Positions 9,504 through 19,527 of a stretch of 64,000 nt of DNA are shown here, one piece after another. The position numbers were made by a program, and so were the translations under genes. This DNA is from Planctomycetota bacterium. GTDB taxonomy: Bacteria > Planctomycetota > PLA2 > JAEUHO01. The first letter of the stretch is position 1; the number at the start of each line of letters is the position of its first letter. The DNA is taken from positions 1-64,000 of the forward strand of contig JAJDEN010000016.1 in the NCBI GenBank assembly GCA_029259775.1, given 5' to 3'. The notes below the pieces were generated by a model that was given only the letters and a program-made list of their open reading frames with translations, was not told the origin of the DNA and did not search any database.

Positions 9504-12089
9504 ATGAATGAGCTGGGTGCCCTGGCCCTCCGACTTTCGGAGGCCACCGACATTCCCACCGCCGCCGAACGGCTCGCAGAACACCTGCGCAGTCTGGCAC
9601 CCGGCGCGGCGGCGCGCGTGTACCTGCTCGCTCCGGGTGACAAGTGCTCCTCCTGCCCGCGCGCCGACCACTGCCCCGAGCAAGACCGCTGCTTCCATCT
9701 CGAAGCGAGCCAGGGGGAGTTCAGCCGCCCGGTGATGCTCGACCAGCGTGTGCCGCGGATCGGAACCGCCCTCGCGGAGGTCTTCGAGACCGGCAACACC
9801 CCCGCCACGCCCCCGCCGGAGCTGGCCAGTGCGGTGACGAGCGAGGACGAGACGGCGTCCATCCTCCTGCCCATGGAGGCCGGTGGGGAGACGGTCGGGG
9901 TCGTGGGCCTGCGCGTCCCCATCGCCTACGCCGAGACGGCCGAGGCCGAAGTGCGCATCGCGGCGTTCCTCACTGCCACGGCGATCCGCCTGGTTCGCAG
10001 CCTGAGCACGGCCAACCGCCGCTTCGAGTCGCTGCTGCTGGTCAACGAGCTCGGTCGCAAGGTCAACTCGATCCTCAACGACGAACTCCTGCTGCGCCAG
10101 GCCGCCGTGGACATCCACCGCACCTTCGGCTTCCACAACGTCATGATCTTCATGGCCGACGAGGCGCGCACCGCCCTCGAGCTGAAGGCCCAGGCCTCGC
10201 GCTACGCGAGCCCGGTCCAGGTCCAGGAGCGCGTCGAGATCGATACCGGCATCATCGGCAGCGTGTACCGCACCGGTCGCACCGAGACGCTCGACGATGT
10301 CAGCAAGTCCGACGCCTACGTGCGCTGGTACGCGGACACGAAGAGCGAGATGGCCGTGCCGATCCAGGTAGGCGGCGTCATCGAGGGCGTGCTCAACGTG
10401 GAGTCCGACACGGTGCGCGGGTTCACCCCCTCGGACCGCCTCGTGCTCGAGACCGTCTCGAACCAGCTCGCCATCGCGATTGAGAACGCGCGGCTCTTCG
10501 GCATGGTCAAGGAGCGCGAGGACCGCTACCGCACGCTCGTCGAGTCGAGCCCCGGCGCCGTGCTCCACCTCGACACCGAAGGTCGCCTGATCTACGCGAA
10601 CCCGGCCGCCGCCGAGCTCACGGGGTACGTGAAGCGCGACCTGCTCTCGCGTTTCAAGCACCTCGAGGATCTCGCGCAGGATGACGACCGCGAAGAGGTC
10701 GAATCCGCCGTCGGGGACGCGCTGCGCGGCCAGTCGCGTCACGATCTCGAGTGGCACATCACGCACGCCGATGGCAGCCAGCGCTTCGTGAACGGATCCC
10801 TGCAGCCGCTGCGCGGCGAGCAAGGCGACCTCAAGGGCGTCGTCGTGCTCGTGCGCGACCGCACGCGCGAGCGTCAGCTGCAGGATCAGCTCAACCAGAG
10901 CGAGAAACTCAGCGCCATCGGCACGCTCGTCAGCGGCGTCGCGCACGAACTCAACAACCCGCTGGCGGGCATCCTTGGGTTCGCCCAGCTCCTGCTGGCG
11001 CGACCGGTCGAGGAGTGGGGCCGCGGCGATGTCGAGAACATCGAGCAGAACGCGCGCCGCTGCCAGCGCATCGTCGAGAACCTGCTCGCCTTCGCGCGCC
11101 AGAGCCGCATGACCAAGCGGCGGGCGAACCTCAACGAGGTCATCGACTCGGTACTCAACCTCAACGAGTATCAGTTCCGCATGGACAACGTGCACATCGA
11201 GCGCGACCTCGATCGCACGATCCCGCCGTTCGCGATCGACGTGAACCGGCTGCAGCAGGTCTTCATCAACCTGGCTTCGAATGCCCACCAGGCGCTGCTC
11301 GGATCCAAGGTCAACCCGCGCCGCATCCGCTTCGAGACGCGACACGCGGACGGCGCCGCCGAGATCCGCATCAGCGACAACGGGCCGGGCATCCCGGATG
11401 ACGTGCGCAAGCACATCTTCGACCCCTTCTTCACGACGAAGGAATCCGGCACGGGCCTGGGGCTAGGCATCTGCTTCGGCATCGTCGAAGAGCACGGCGG
11501 CACCATCACCTTGGACGAGTCCGTCGAGTCGGGCGCCTGCTTCCTGATCACGATCCCCGTGGCGGAAGCACGCGTGTTCCCGGTCGAGATGGCCACCGCG
11601 GCGCGCAACCCCGCATCGGAAGCCGGCGCGGGCAAGACGGTCCTCATCGTGGATGACGACACCTACATCTGCGACGTCGTGGCGCGCGTGCTCAAGAACC
11701 ACAACTACACGACGGACGTGGCCAACGACGGCGCCCAGGCGCTACGCATGCTCAGTGAAGCTAGCTACGACCTGATCGTCACCGACGTGCGCATGCCCGG
11801 CGAGTACGACGGCATCGACCTGCACGATCGCCTCATCGCCCTGGACCCCCAGGCGAACCGGCGCATGATCTACATGACCGGCAACCTGCTCGACGGGCGC
11901 ACCATGGAGCGTCTCCAGGAACTGCAGGTGCGCTGCATCGAGAAGCCGTTCGACATCCACGCGCTCGCGGAGGCGATCAACGAGGTCGCCCGCAGCGCCA
12001 TCGGTGCCCCGCAGCTGTCGCTCCCCGCGCGCGACGCCGACGTGGCGCCCGGCCTGACCGTGCCCCCGCCTGGGGCCGCCACCGGGTAG
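9504..12089 (+). CDS. GAF-PAS hybrid sensor histidine kinase with C-terminal receiver domain
   Basis: GAF-like region, PAS (DRYRTLVESSPGAVLHLD), HisKA (GTLVSGVAHELNNPLAGILGFAQLLL), HATPase (ISDNGPGIPDDVRKHIFDPFFTTKESGTGLGLGICFGIV), receiver (TVLIVDDDTYICDVVARVL...LIVTDVRMPG). Confidence 0.92.
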   Translation: MNELGALALRLSEATDIPTAAERLAEHLRSLAPGAAARVYLLAPGDKCSSCPRADHCPEQDRCFHLEASQGEFSRPVMLDQRVPRIGTALAEVFETGNTPATPPPELASAVTSEDETASILLPMEAGGETVGVVGLRVPIAYAETAEAEVRIAAFLTATAIRLVRSLSTANRRFESLLLVNELGRKVNSILNDELLLRQAAVDIHRTFGFHNVMIFMADEARTALELKAQASRYASPVQVQERVEIDTGIIGSVYRTGRTETLDDVSKSDAYVRWYADTKSEMAVPIQVGGVIEGVLNVESDTVRGFTPSDRLVLETVSNQLAIAIENARLFGMVKEREDRYRTLVESSPGAVLHLDTEGRLIYANPAAAELTGYVKRDLLSRFKHLEDLAQDDDREEVESAVGDALRGQSRHDLEWHITHADGSQRFVNGSLQPLRGEQGDLKGVVVLVRDRTRERQLQDQLNQSEKLSAIGTLVSGVAHELNNPLAGILGFAQLLLARPVEEWGRGDVENIEQNARRCQRIVENLLAFARQSRMTKRRANLNEVIDSVLNLNEYQFRMDNVHIERDLDRTIPPFAIDVNRLQQVFINLASNAHQALLGSKVNPRRIRFETRHADGAAEIRISDNGPGIPDDVRKHIFDPFFTTKESGTGLGLGICFGIVEEHGGTITLDESVESGACFLITIPVAEARVFPVEMATAARNPASEAGAGKTVLIVDDDTYICDVVARVLKNHNYTTDVANDGAQALRMLSEASYDLIVTDVRMPGEYDGIDLHDRLIALDPQANRRMIYMTGNLLDGRTMERLQELQVRCIEKPFDIHALAEAINEVARSAIGAPQLSLPARDADVAPGLTVPPPGAATG

Positions 12090-12170
12090 CTGCGGCGCGT
12101 CCCTCGATGAGGGGGCGGAACGGCCCTGCCGCGAGGCGCTTCGGAAGCCGTCCAGCGCTATGCTCTCCCC

Positions 12171-13262
12171 ATGGCGACGAACTACTGGGACTACATCCGC
12201 GTCGAAGAGCTCCTCCGCCTCCAAGGCGGTCTCGAGGAGGACGACAGCAAGAACACCAACCACGAAGTGCTCTTCATCGTGGTGCACCAGGTGTTCGAGC
12301 TGTGGTTCAAGCTCGCCCTGCGCGAGCTGACGGCACTGCGCGACCAGTTCAAGCAGGACGTCGTCGCCGAGACGAGCCTCGGCGGGGCGGCCGCCAGCAT
12401 GGAGCGGCTCACGCGCATCTTCAACGCCGCGGCCTCGCACTTCCAGGTACTCGAGTCGCTCAACACGCGTGACTACCTCGACTTCCGCGACAAGCTCTTT
12501 CCCGCGAGCGGCTTCCAGTCCGCGCAGATGCGTGAGATGGAGATCCTGCTCGGCCTGCGCGACGACGAGCGCATCGGCCTGGGCGCGGGCGCGCAGTACA
12601 TGGAAGCGCTGAAGGACCCGTCGGGGCAGTCCGCCTCGCCGGCCCATGACCGGGTGCAGGCCCGCTTGAGCGACACGCCGTCGCTCTTGAGCGCGGTCGG
12701 CACGTGGCTGCACCGCACGCCGATCCGTGGTTCCCAGCCCGAGCAAGACGGTGACGCGGCGACGGTGGACGGGTTCCTCGAGGACTACATGGTCTCGCTG
12801 CAGGCCGCCACCGACGAGACGATCGGGATGGTGATCGCCTCCAACGCCATGGAACCCGCGAGCGTGAAGGCCCGCTACGCCAAGGAGGTGCAGCAGGCGC
12901 GCGACTTCTTCTTCGTCGAGGATCTGCAGTTGCGCCGCATCCGCGCCGCCGTGTTGTTCATCGAGAGCTACCGTGAGCTGCCGCTGCTCTCCTGGCCGCG
13001 CAAGCTCCTGGCCAAGCTGATCGAGTTCGAACAGGCGATGATCATCTTCCGCCAGCGCCATGCCCGCATGGTGGAGCGCGTGATCGGCCGTCGCATCGGC
13101 ACGGGCGGATCATCCGGCGTGGACTACCTCGACCAGACCGCGCTCGCCTACCGGGTCTTCAAGGATCTCTGGACCGTGCGCACCTTCCAATTGCCGGCGG
13201 ACGCGCTGCCCGCGCTCGACGACACGAGCCCCTACGAGTTCGGCACGAGCTACGGCCGGTGA
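12171..13262 (+). CDS. kynA: Tryptophan 2,3-dioxygenase
   Basis: NYWDYIRVEELLRLQ...HEVLFIVVHQVFELWFKLALRELTALRD; IIFRQRHARMVERVIGRRIGTGGSSGVDYLDQT. Confidence 0.93.
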   Translation: MATNYWDYIRVEELLRLQGGLEEDDSKNTNHEVLFIVVHQVFELWFKLALRELTALRDQFKQDVVAETSLGGAAASMERLTRIFNAAASHFQVLESLNTRDYLDFRDKLFPASGFQSAQMREMEILLGLRDDERIGLGAGAQYMEALKDPSGQSASPAHDRVQARLSDTPSLLSAVGTWLHRTPIRGSQPEQDGDAATVDGFLEDYMVSLQAATDETIGMVIASNAMEPASVKARYAKEVQQARDFFFVEDLQLRRIRAAVLFIESYRELPLLSWPRKLLAKLIEFEQAMIIFRQRHARMVERVIGRRIGTGGSSGVDYLDQTALAYRVFKDLWTVRTFQLPADALPALDDTSPYEFGTSYGR

Positions 13263-13282
13263 ATCTCCCGTAGGCTTGCGGC

Positions 13283-15715
13283 ATGCGCCGCCGGCATCTC
13301 ATCCTCGGACTCCTGGCCGTCGTGGTCGGAACGTGGCTCCTGGTGCAAACCGCGGGGCAGGATGACGGGGACGGTGGCGCCGGACGCGCAGACGCAACGG
13401 GGGCCACACAACCGCCTCCCGGCCTGTCGACCCGCGGGCCGGGCAAAGGCGAGGCGGAGAAGCAAGACCCGACGGACGCCGATGCGACCGACACCGAGGC
13501 GACCGACACCGAGGAGGCGGAGCTCGACGAGAACGAGTACCGCATCAGCGGCCGCATCCTCGATGCCGAGGGGCGCCCCGCGATGGGCGAAGCGTTCATC
13601 ACCGACGGCGAAGCCACCGACTCGCTGGACTTCATCATGGAAGACGGCCGCTTCGCGTGCACCCAGTCGCATTGGGGCGTCTACCGGATCCTGGTCATCC
13701 TGGAGGGCCACGTGCCGTGGCTCTCGCCGTGGAGGCGCGAGAAGCCCGGCGAGCGGTTGCGCCTGGGCGACATCCGCATGAAGCGGGGACTCGAGATCAG
13801 CGGCATCGTCCGGGCAACGGAGGGACCCGTGCTCAGACAGGTCGTGATCGAACCCGAGTTCGATCCGCCGCCGCCGTGGTGGGACCTGCTGGAGGGCCAC
13901 GACTCCGATTTCTGGACGCTCGTATCGTCGCGTGCCGACGCAAGCTTCGAGTTCCGAGGCCTGCCACCGGGCTCCTACCGACTGCGCGTCGGCTGGCGGG
14001 AATCCGACGAAGTGATCGTCCGTGGCGTGGTCGCCGGCACGAAGAAGCTGGCGGTGCTCGTGCCGGCGCGGCCGACGCCGGAACCGCCCGAGCCGCAGGG
14101 GCCACCCTTCTCGCTGCGCTTCGTGGTCACGGGAGAGAACGGCGAGAAGATCCCCATCGGTGACGCGCAACTCTCGGACGGCACGTCGACGTGGGGCATG
14201 AAGCAGATGTGGACCATCGAGGGTCACGGGACGCCGCCGTTCCAACTGTTCGTGAAAGGCACCGATCGCGCCCGGCTTGCGCCGGTCATGCTCGCGGGCA
14301 TCGTGCCCGGCAAGGAGCCTGTGCGCGTCACGCTGGGGCGTGGTCGGACGGTCATCGTGACGGCGAAGCACCTGCGCGAGGACGCGCACGTGCAGTTCTG
14401 GGCTCGCGGCTACCTGGGGCCCGACGGCCGCGCGATGCTCACCTCGGAACACAAGGGACCGTTCTTCGGGTTCGTCTCGTTCCGCTCTGAGCGCTTGTCG
14501 CCAACGACCTTCCGCTTCGCGGGGCTACCGGAGGGCACCCTCGATCTGACGATCAGCGGCGTCGGCTACAAACTGCCGCCGGAGATCGAGACGTTCGATA
14601 CGAGCGTCGGCGCCATCACGATTCCCCTGGTCGTGGTGCCGTGGCTCGACGTCGAGGTGACCGCGCCGCCTGGCACGGAGCTGGAGCGTGTCTTGATCGC
14701 GATCGATCAGCCGATCGACGGTGGCCGGAAACGCGTCGCGGACATCGGCAGGAACACCAAGGGCCGGCACTTCACGCACCGCTGTTTCATCGAGGACGCC
14801 TCCAGGCCGCACCGCGTCCACGTGCTGGGCATCACCGCAGCCGGCCGTTTGCGGCCCGCGCACGTCGAGGTCCCCGCCGGCGCGGAGGGACCGGTGCGCG
14901 TGAAACTTCGAACGGGTGCGCCGATCCGCGGTCGACTCGTCGACACGAAGGGACGCCCGCTACCGCGCACCCAGGTTCATCTCGCGCGACCGGCCGAGGG
15001 ACGTGGGCTGCTCGTCGAAGCCGACACGTGGGTCCGCGAACCCAACGACGATCCCGAGTACCCGGCGGCCGCGTGGACAGGTATCGACGGACGCTTCGAG
15101 ATCCTCGGCGCAGGCGATGGGGACTGGCATCTGATGGTCGCGCGCGCGGGCTACGTGCAGCAGGGTGCGCCCCCCATCGTGCGTGCGGGGCAGTCGGGCC
15201 TGCGTGTCGTCCTGGAGGCCGCCCAGCGGATCTCCGGATGGCTGCGTTGTGCCGATCCGGAGGTCGTGCTCTCGGACTTCGAGGTGGCCGCGTGGCCCGC
15301 GGAGCGCGGCGCGCCCATCGTCTACGTAGAGCCCGTCGACGGCGGGTTCTTCGAGATCCCGCGGCTTCCCGGTGGTCGCTACACGATCGTGGTGCGCCCG
15401 GTGAACGACGCTTCGTGGTCCGCACTCCAAGCGGGCGTCGCGGCGGGGACGAGCGACGTCGAGCTGCAGCTCAGACCCGCCCTGACCACCACGCTCGATC
15501 TGCGCGACGCCAAGGGACGCCGGCTCAACTGGGCGGCCGTCACCCTCCGAGGAGCGTTCACGGACATCGAGGCCCATCCTCCGGTGGTGGACGGTCCCTT
15601 CATCGCCTACGGCGTGACCAGCGGGACCTACGAGTTCGTCGTCTTCCTGGACGGCAAGCCTCCGATCCGCATTGAGGTTGAAGCAGGCACCACGACCACG
15701 TACGTCGTGCGCTAG
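13283..15715 (+). CDS. Secreted/anchored protein with carboxypeptidase-regulatory-like domains
   Basis: N-terminal signal/anchor (RHLILGLLAVVVGTWLLVQ); repeated YRISGRILDAEGRPAMGEAFI, PIRGRLVDTKGRPLPRTQVHL, GRFEILGAGDGDWHL motifs. Confidence 0.75.
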   Translation: MRRRHLILGLLAVVVGTWLLVQTAGQDDGDGGAGRADATGATQPPPGLSTRGPGKGEAEKQDPTDADATDTEATDTEEAELDENEYRISGRILDAEGRPAMGEAFITDGEATDSLDFIMEDGRFACTQSHWGVYRILVILEGHVPWLSPWRREKPGERLRLGDIRMKRGLEISGIVRATEGPVLRQVVIEPEFDPPPPWWDLLEGHDSDFWTLVSSRADASFEFRGLPPGSYRLRVGWRESDEVIVRGVVAGTKKLAVLVPARPTPEPPEPQGPPFSLRFVVTGENGEKIPIGDAQLSDGTSTWGMKQMWTIEGHGTPPFQLFVKGTDRARLAPVMLAGIVPGKEPVRVTLGRGRTVIVTAKHLREDAHVQFWARGYLGPDGRAMLTSEHKGPFFGFVSFRSERLSPTTFRFAGLPEGTLDLTISGVGYKLPPEIETFDTSVGAITIPLVVVPWLDVEVTAPPGTELERVLIAIDQPIDGGRKRVADIGRNTKGRHFTHRCFIEDASRPHRVHVLGITAAGRLRPAHVEVPAGAEGPVRVKLRTGAPIRGRLVDTKGRPLPRTQVHLARPAEGRGLLVEADTWVREPNDDPEYPAAAWTGIDGRFEILGAGDGDWHLMVARAGYVQQGAPPIVRAGQSGLRVVLEAAQRISGWLRCADPEVVLSDFEVAAWPAERGAPIVYVEPVDGGFFEIPRLPGGRYTIVVRPVNDASWSALQAGVAAGTSDVELQLRPALTTTLDLRDAKGRRLNWAAVTLRGAFTDIEAHPPVVDGPFIAYGVTSGTYEFVVFLDGKPPIRIEVEAGTTTTYVVR
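13484..13513 (+). repeat. 15-bp in-frame tandem duplication (GCGACCGACACCGAG x2)
   Basis: Exact two copies encoding ATDTE-ATDTE. Confidence 0.9.
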
Positions 15716-17670
15716 CGCCGCTTGGGTTCGGCGACGACGCGGAATCCGAGGTTCATCGCCGTGCGGATCGGACGCTCGCCTCCCCGGAAGGCGGCGCGCG
15801 TCTGCCACACAGGCGTGTCGAACGCGCCGCCCCGGAAGATGCGGCGGCTGCCGGACGACGACCCCTTCGGATCACGGATGCGGGTCGTGTCGTAGTCGGC
15901 GGCCCGGTCGGCGCACCACTCGGCCACGTTGCCGATCGTGTCGTAGAGCCCCCACGGATTGCTCCCGTACTGCGCCACGGCCGCTACGCTCACGCTGGAG
16001 TCCACGGTCCCGAAGTAGGCCCAGCGCGGATCGCGCTCGGCCTGCACCCTCACAGCGCGGGGCCAGCCGAGCCGCGCGCTGGTGTCAGCCACGTTCGCCC
16101 ACCGGCCGGCAACAAGCTCGGCGTCACCCCAGTACCAGCGCGTCTGGGTACCCGCCCGGCAGGCGAACTCCCACTCGGCTTCTGTCGGCAGCCGGTAGCG
16201 GCGCGCGCCGTCTTGGTTCGTCAGCCAGAGGCAGAACTTCTCGGCGCTCGCGTGACCGACGGAGCTCACTGGCATGTCCGGCTGGTTGGAGCCCTTCAGG
16301 CCCCGCGGCGACTCGCTCCCATGGAGCCTGCGGAACTTGCGGAACTGCGCGTTCGTCACCTCGGTGATCGCCATGTAGTAGGGCTGGGTCAGTTTCACGT
16401 TGTGCGGCACCTCGCCCTCGTGACGCCCCATCTCCGTCAGGGGCGAACCCATGATGAACTCGCCAGCCGGAATGAGGACGAAGCGCATGCCGATGCTGTT
16501 CTCGAACTGGATGGGCAGTCTCAGCCGCAGCGCTTCGTTCTGCTGATGCTTGGAGAGCACCGGCCAGGGAGCCTTGCGCAGCGGCTCGACCGGCACAGGA
16601 CGAACCTGCACCGTGCGGGTCTTCGGGGTGCGGGTCCGGGGCGGGCGGGTGAGCCTCGGAGCGGGCGGTGACGGGCTCTTGCGTGGTCGGTTGTAGCCGC
16701 GCGAGTGGCGACGGTTGTTCTCGCGCCGGCTCTTCTTGCTCGACTGCGTGCACTTCATGCAGCCGTAGAGCAACGCGAAGATCATGACGAGCACCCAGCC
16801 GCTGCCCTTCTTGGTGGTCTTCCACGCCTTGGTCGTGCGCTGCGGCGCGGCCCACGGCTCGTGGCGGGGCTGCGCGGGCGGCGAGCCATGGGGCCGATCC
16901 GCAGGCGACGTCGGTGGGTCCCAGGGCCGTGGCGCAGGGCCGGGCGTCTCCACCTCGAAGGCGGGCGCAGGATCGGGAGCGGGTTCGCTCTGGATGGTCG
17001 GTGCGGGAGGAGCGTAGGCCGAAGGGAGTTGCTCGAAGGGCCTGGGAGTAGGTTCGGGTTGAGGGTCGGGTTCAGGGGTCGGTTCGGGCGCAGGAACGAG
17101 GACAGGCTCGGCCGTGTCCGTTTCGGTGTCCGTTTCGGTGTCCGTGTCCGTATCCGTGTCGGTGTCCGTGTGCGTGTCGGTGTCCGTGTGCGCGTGGGGG
17201 CGCGCGAACGGGTCGGGGGCAGGAGGAGGCGCGGTGACGGCTGGAACGCCGCCGCCCGTGCGCCAGGCATCGAAGCGCTCGTCGAGCACCGCAGCCATGG
17301 CGTCCAACGCCTCGGGGCGATCGGGCACGTGGTAGAGCGTCGGGTGCTTGGCCAGCAGCGTGCGCTCGTAGTCGAGCAGGTACATGCCCGGGACGTAGTA
17401 GCTCTCCGCAAACTCACGCGCGGCCTTGCCAAGGTGCTCCTCGGTGAGCTTCCCGTCCAGGAACCCCAGCAAGTAGTCACGGCCGCTGTGCCAGCGACGC
17501 TGCAGGCGCTCGAACTCCTCGCGGTGGTGCTCCTCGTGCCACGGGCTCGCCAGCCCGCGCTCGACACACCACGCGAAGAAGATCCCGATGTGCGTGCCGC
17601 CTGCCTTGCGCGGTACGTCTCCGGGGAGGTTGGCGCGTTGCGCCCTCACGTCGTCGTAGACGCGCGTCAT
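15712..17670 (-). CDS. Formylglycine-generating-enzyme/SUMF1-like protein with unusual N-terminal domain, Pro/Asp/Thr linker and TM segment
   Basis: C-term: MRFVLIPAGEFIMGSPLTEMGRHEGEVPHNVKLTQPYYMAITEVTNAQFRKF...YRLPTEAEWEFACRAGT...NVAEWCADRAADY...FRGGAFDTPVWQTRAAFRGG. TM about WVLVMIFALLYGCMKC. About 140-aa N-terminal domain plus a TDTDTET linker. Confidence 0.88.
   Translation of the reverse strand: MTRVYDDVRAQRANLPGDVPRKAGGTHIGIFFAWCVERGLASPWHEEHHREEFERLQRRWHSGRDYLLGFLDGKLTEEHLGKAAREFAESYYVPGMYLLDYERTLLAKHPTLYHVPDRPEALDAMAAVLDERFDAWRTGGGVPAVTAPPPAPDPFARPHAHTDTDTHTDTDTDTDTDTETDTETDTAEPVLVPAPEPTPEPDPQPEPTPRPFEQLPSAYAPPAPTIQSEPAPDPAPAFEVETPGPAPRPWDPPTSPADRPHGSPPAQPRHEPWAAPQRTTKAWKTTKKGSGWVLVMIFALLYGCMKCTQSSKKSRRENNRRHSRGYNRPRKSPSPPAPRLTRPPRTRTPKTRTVQVRPVPVEPLRKAPWPVLSKHQQNEALRLRLPIQFENSIGMRFVLIPAGEFIMGSPLTEMGRHEGEVPHNVKLTQPYYMAITEVTNAQFRKFRRLHGSESPRGLKGSNQPDMPVSSVGHASAEKFCLWLTNQDGARRYRLPTEAEWEFACRAGTQTRWYWGDAELVAGRWANVADTSARLGWPRAVRVQAERDPRWAYFGTVDSSVSVAAVAQYGSNPWGLYDTIGNVAEWCADRAADYDTTRIRDPKGSSSGSRRIFRGGAFDTPVWQTRAAFRGGERPIRTAMNLGFRVVAEPKRR
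17110..17195. repeat. Hexanucleotide-period microsatellite inside the SUMF1-like gene
   Basis: cgtgtccgtttcggtgtccgtttcggtgtccgtgtccgtatccgtgtcggtgtccgtgtgcg...; encodes HTDTDTHTDTDTDTDTDTETDTETD. Confidence 0.85.
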
Positions 17671-17856
17671 GCTTGCCCCAGTCGTGAATCAGAGCCTGTG
17701 CCCAGCTGAGCCCCGGGCCGATGTCGGTAGGCGATCCGGGGCCCACACAGGGTAGCGGAGGCGACGGCGAAACGCAGCCATCGGCCAGCGGCCCCACCGG
17801 ACGCTGCCCGGGCACGTATCTTGGACACGTATCGTCGGCAGCACGAGGAGACGCAG

Positions 17857-18213
17857 ATGAACACCACAGGCCCCCACGACGACCTCCTGTTCGTAGGGAC
17901 GCACGGCCACGTCGCGGCGATCGAGAAGCGCACGGGCAAGACCATCTGGACTGCATCCCTGCCCAAGACGGGCTGGGGCGTCGTCTCGATCGTCTACGAA
18001 GACGACACGCTCTTCTGCGCGGGCGGCGGACGCGTCCTCGCCCTCGACCCCAAGAACGGCTACATCCTCTGGGAGAACCCGCTCAAGGGTCTCGGCAGCG
18101 GCCTCGTCTACCAGACGACCGCCCAGAGCAACGACACGCAGGCCGCGATGGCCGCCCTCGCCGCGGCGGCGGCGGCATCCCAGCAGGCCGCCGGCGCGTC
18201 AGGGACGAGCTAA
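17857..18213 (+). CDS. Small PQQ/beta-propeller-like repeat protein
   Basis: DDLLFVGTHGHVAAIEKRTGKTIWTASLP...DTLFCAGGGRVLALDPKNGYILWENPL (PQQ-blade-like). Confidence 0.65.
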   Translation: MNTTGPHDDLLFVGTHGHVAAIEKRTGKTIWTASLPKTGWGVVSIVYEDDTLFCAGGGRVLALDPKNGYILWENPLKGLGSGLVYQTTAQSNDTQAAMAALAAAAAASQQAAGASGTS

Positions 18214-18214
18214 G

Positions 18215-18245
18215 GACCCGATCGGACCCTGGGTCCGATCGGGTC
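18215..18245. terminator. Perfect 15-bp inverted repeat with 1-nt centre between convergent genes
   Basis: GACCCGATCGGACCC-t-GGGTCCGATCGGGTC; right arm enters the stop codon of the minus-strand gene (18244-18246). Confidence 0.6.
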
Positions 18246-19464
18246 ACTTGTTTCGCAGGTGCTCGGCGGCGCGGCGGGCGAACTCCCGCACGCGAGAGTC
18301 CACGAGTTCGTTGTCGGCGAAACGATCGAGCTGGGGCACGACGCTCGCATCGCCGAACTTGGCGATGATCCGCAGCGCCTCCGTGTGCGACTTCGGGTTG
18401 AGGAACTTGTCCAGGTGGTCTGCGTAGCGCTTCGCGACGTAGGGTTTCTGCGCGTCCGGGATCCCTCGCTGCAGGCCCTGGTGGGCGTGCGCGCGGATCT
18501 GGTGGTCCTCGTCGCTGAGATGTGTGAACAACGCGTCGACCACCCGGCGGGACTTGTCCTTCAGCTGGCTGAGCCCGTGCTGGACGGCGTCGCGGCGGTC
18601 CTTCGGCGTGCTCGCGAGATCGATCAGCGCCCGCTCGGCGCTCGCGGAGAGCGTCGCGCCCTGCAGACCCCGGACGGTGCCCCTGCGGACGTTGTCGTGC
18701 TTGTCGCCCAGGAGGCGCGCCAGGGTCTCCCCCGCTTGGCCTTCGAAGCGACCGCCCGTGTACAGGCCCAACACGCGCGCCGCGTGCATGCGCACGATCG
18801 GGTGATCGTCATCGGCGCCGGCCAATGCGAAGCGCGCGTCGCCTTCCTGCGCGCCCGTCGAGTGCAGCGCGTAGAGGGCGGCGCGCCGGACGCCGGGACT
18901 GTCCGACGTGATGAGGTCGAGTACCGTGGCGCGAAACACACCCTTGTCGACCTCCACGCCGCGCATGGAGTGGAGCGCGCTCAGCGAGTACTCGACCAGC
19001 ATCGTGTTGCTGCTCCCGAGCGCGGCCGTGAGCTCGTTGAGCCCCTCCTGGCGCACCGCGGGGTCCTTGACCTGCATCACCTTGGCGAGGATCGCCTTCA
19101 CCTCGGCGAGCGCCTCCTCCTGGATCTTCTTCTGCGCCGCCTTGCGCTCGGCTTCGGCGGCCTTGCCCGCGTCGTCCTGCGGCTCGGGCGCCGCGGCCGC
19201 GTCGGGCGCTTCACCGCCCATGGCCTCATGCGTCGGGGGCGGGCCCGTCCCGGTGAGCCCCGGGCCGTGCGTCTCCGGTACCGCCGAGGGGCCTGGCACC
19301 GTGCGCAGTTCCACGACTTCGGCACGCAACTCATCGATCACGCGCTCGTTCTCGAGGCCGGCATCAGCCTGGGTTGCGGCGTCGTCGCCGCCGAGCCAGA
19401 GTGCAAGCCACGCGGCATTGCTGCCTAGGAGCAACAAGATCGCGATCCAAGCGGTGCGGGTCAT
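18244..19464 (-). CDS. HEAT-repeat/coiled-coil protein with N-terminal membrane anchor
   Basis: MTRTAWIAILLLLGSNAAWLALWL; repeated DLITSDSPGVRRAALYALHS, HPIVRMHAARVLGLY, HDNVRRGTVRGLQGA helical pairs. Confidence 0.72.
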   Translation of the reverse strand: MTRTAWIAILLLLGSNAAWLALWLGGDDAATQADAGLENERVIDELRAEVVELRTVPGPSAVPETHGPGLTGTGPPPTHEAMGGEAPDAAAAPEPQDDAGKAAEAERKAAQKKIQEEALAEVKAILAKVMQVKDPAVRQEGLNELTAALGSSNTMLVEYSLSALHSMRGVEVDKGVFRATVLDLITSDSPGVRRAALYALHSTGAQEGDARFALAGADDDHPIVRMHAARVLGLYTGGRFEGQAGETLARLLGDKHDNVRRGTVRGLQGATLSASAERALIDLASTPKDRRDAVQHGLSQLKDKSRRVVDALFTHLSDEDHQIRAHAHQGLQRGIPDAQKPYVAKRYADHLDKFLNPKSHTEALRIIAKFGDASVVPQLDRFADNELVDSRVREFARRAAEHLRNK

Positions 19465-19527
19465 GGCGCCTCCACCGTCAGCATACGTCCGCGCGCGCGA
19501 GAGCCGCCAGGGCGTAGACTGCGCTGC

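Noticed and set aside
7718-9922. N-terminal two thirds of the 1046-aa minus-strand ORF 6782-9922
   Set aside because: Only the last 311 aa are asparaginase; the rest is antisense to the sigma factor, membrane proteins and sensor kinase.
17110-17195. Phase-variable promoter-type microsatellite
   Set aside because: The repeat unit is a multiple of three inside a coding frame, so it changes linker length rather than switching expression.
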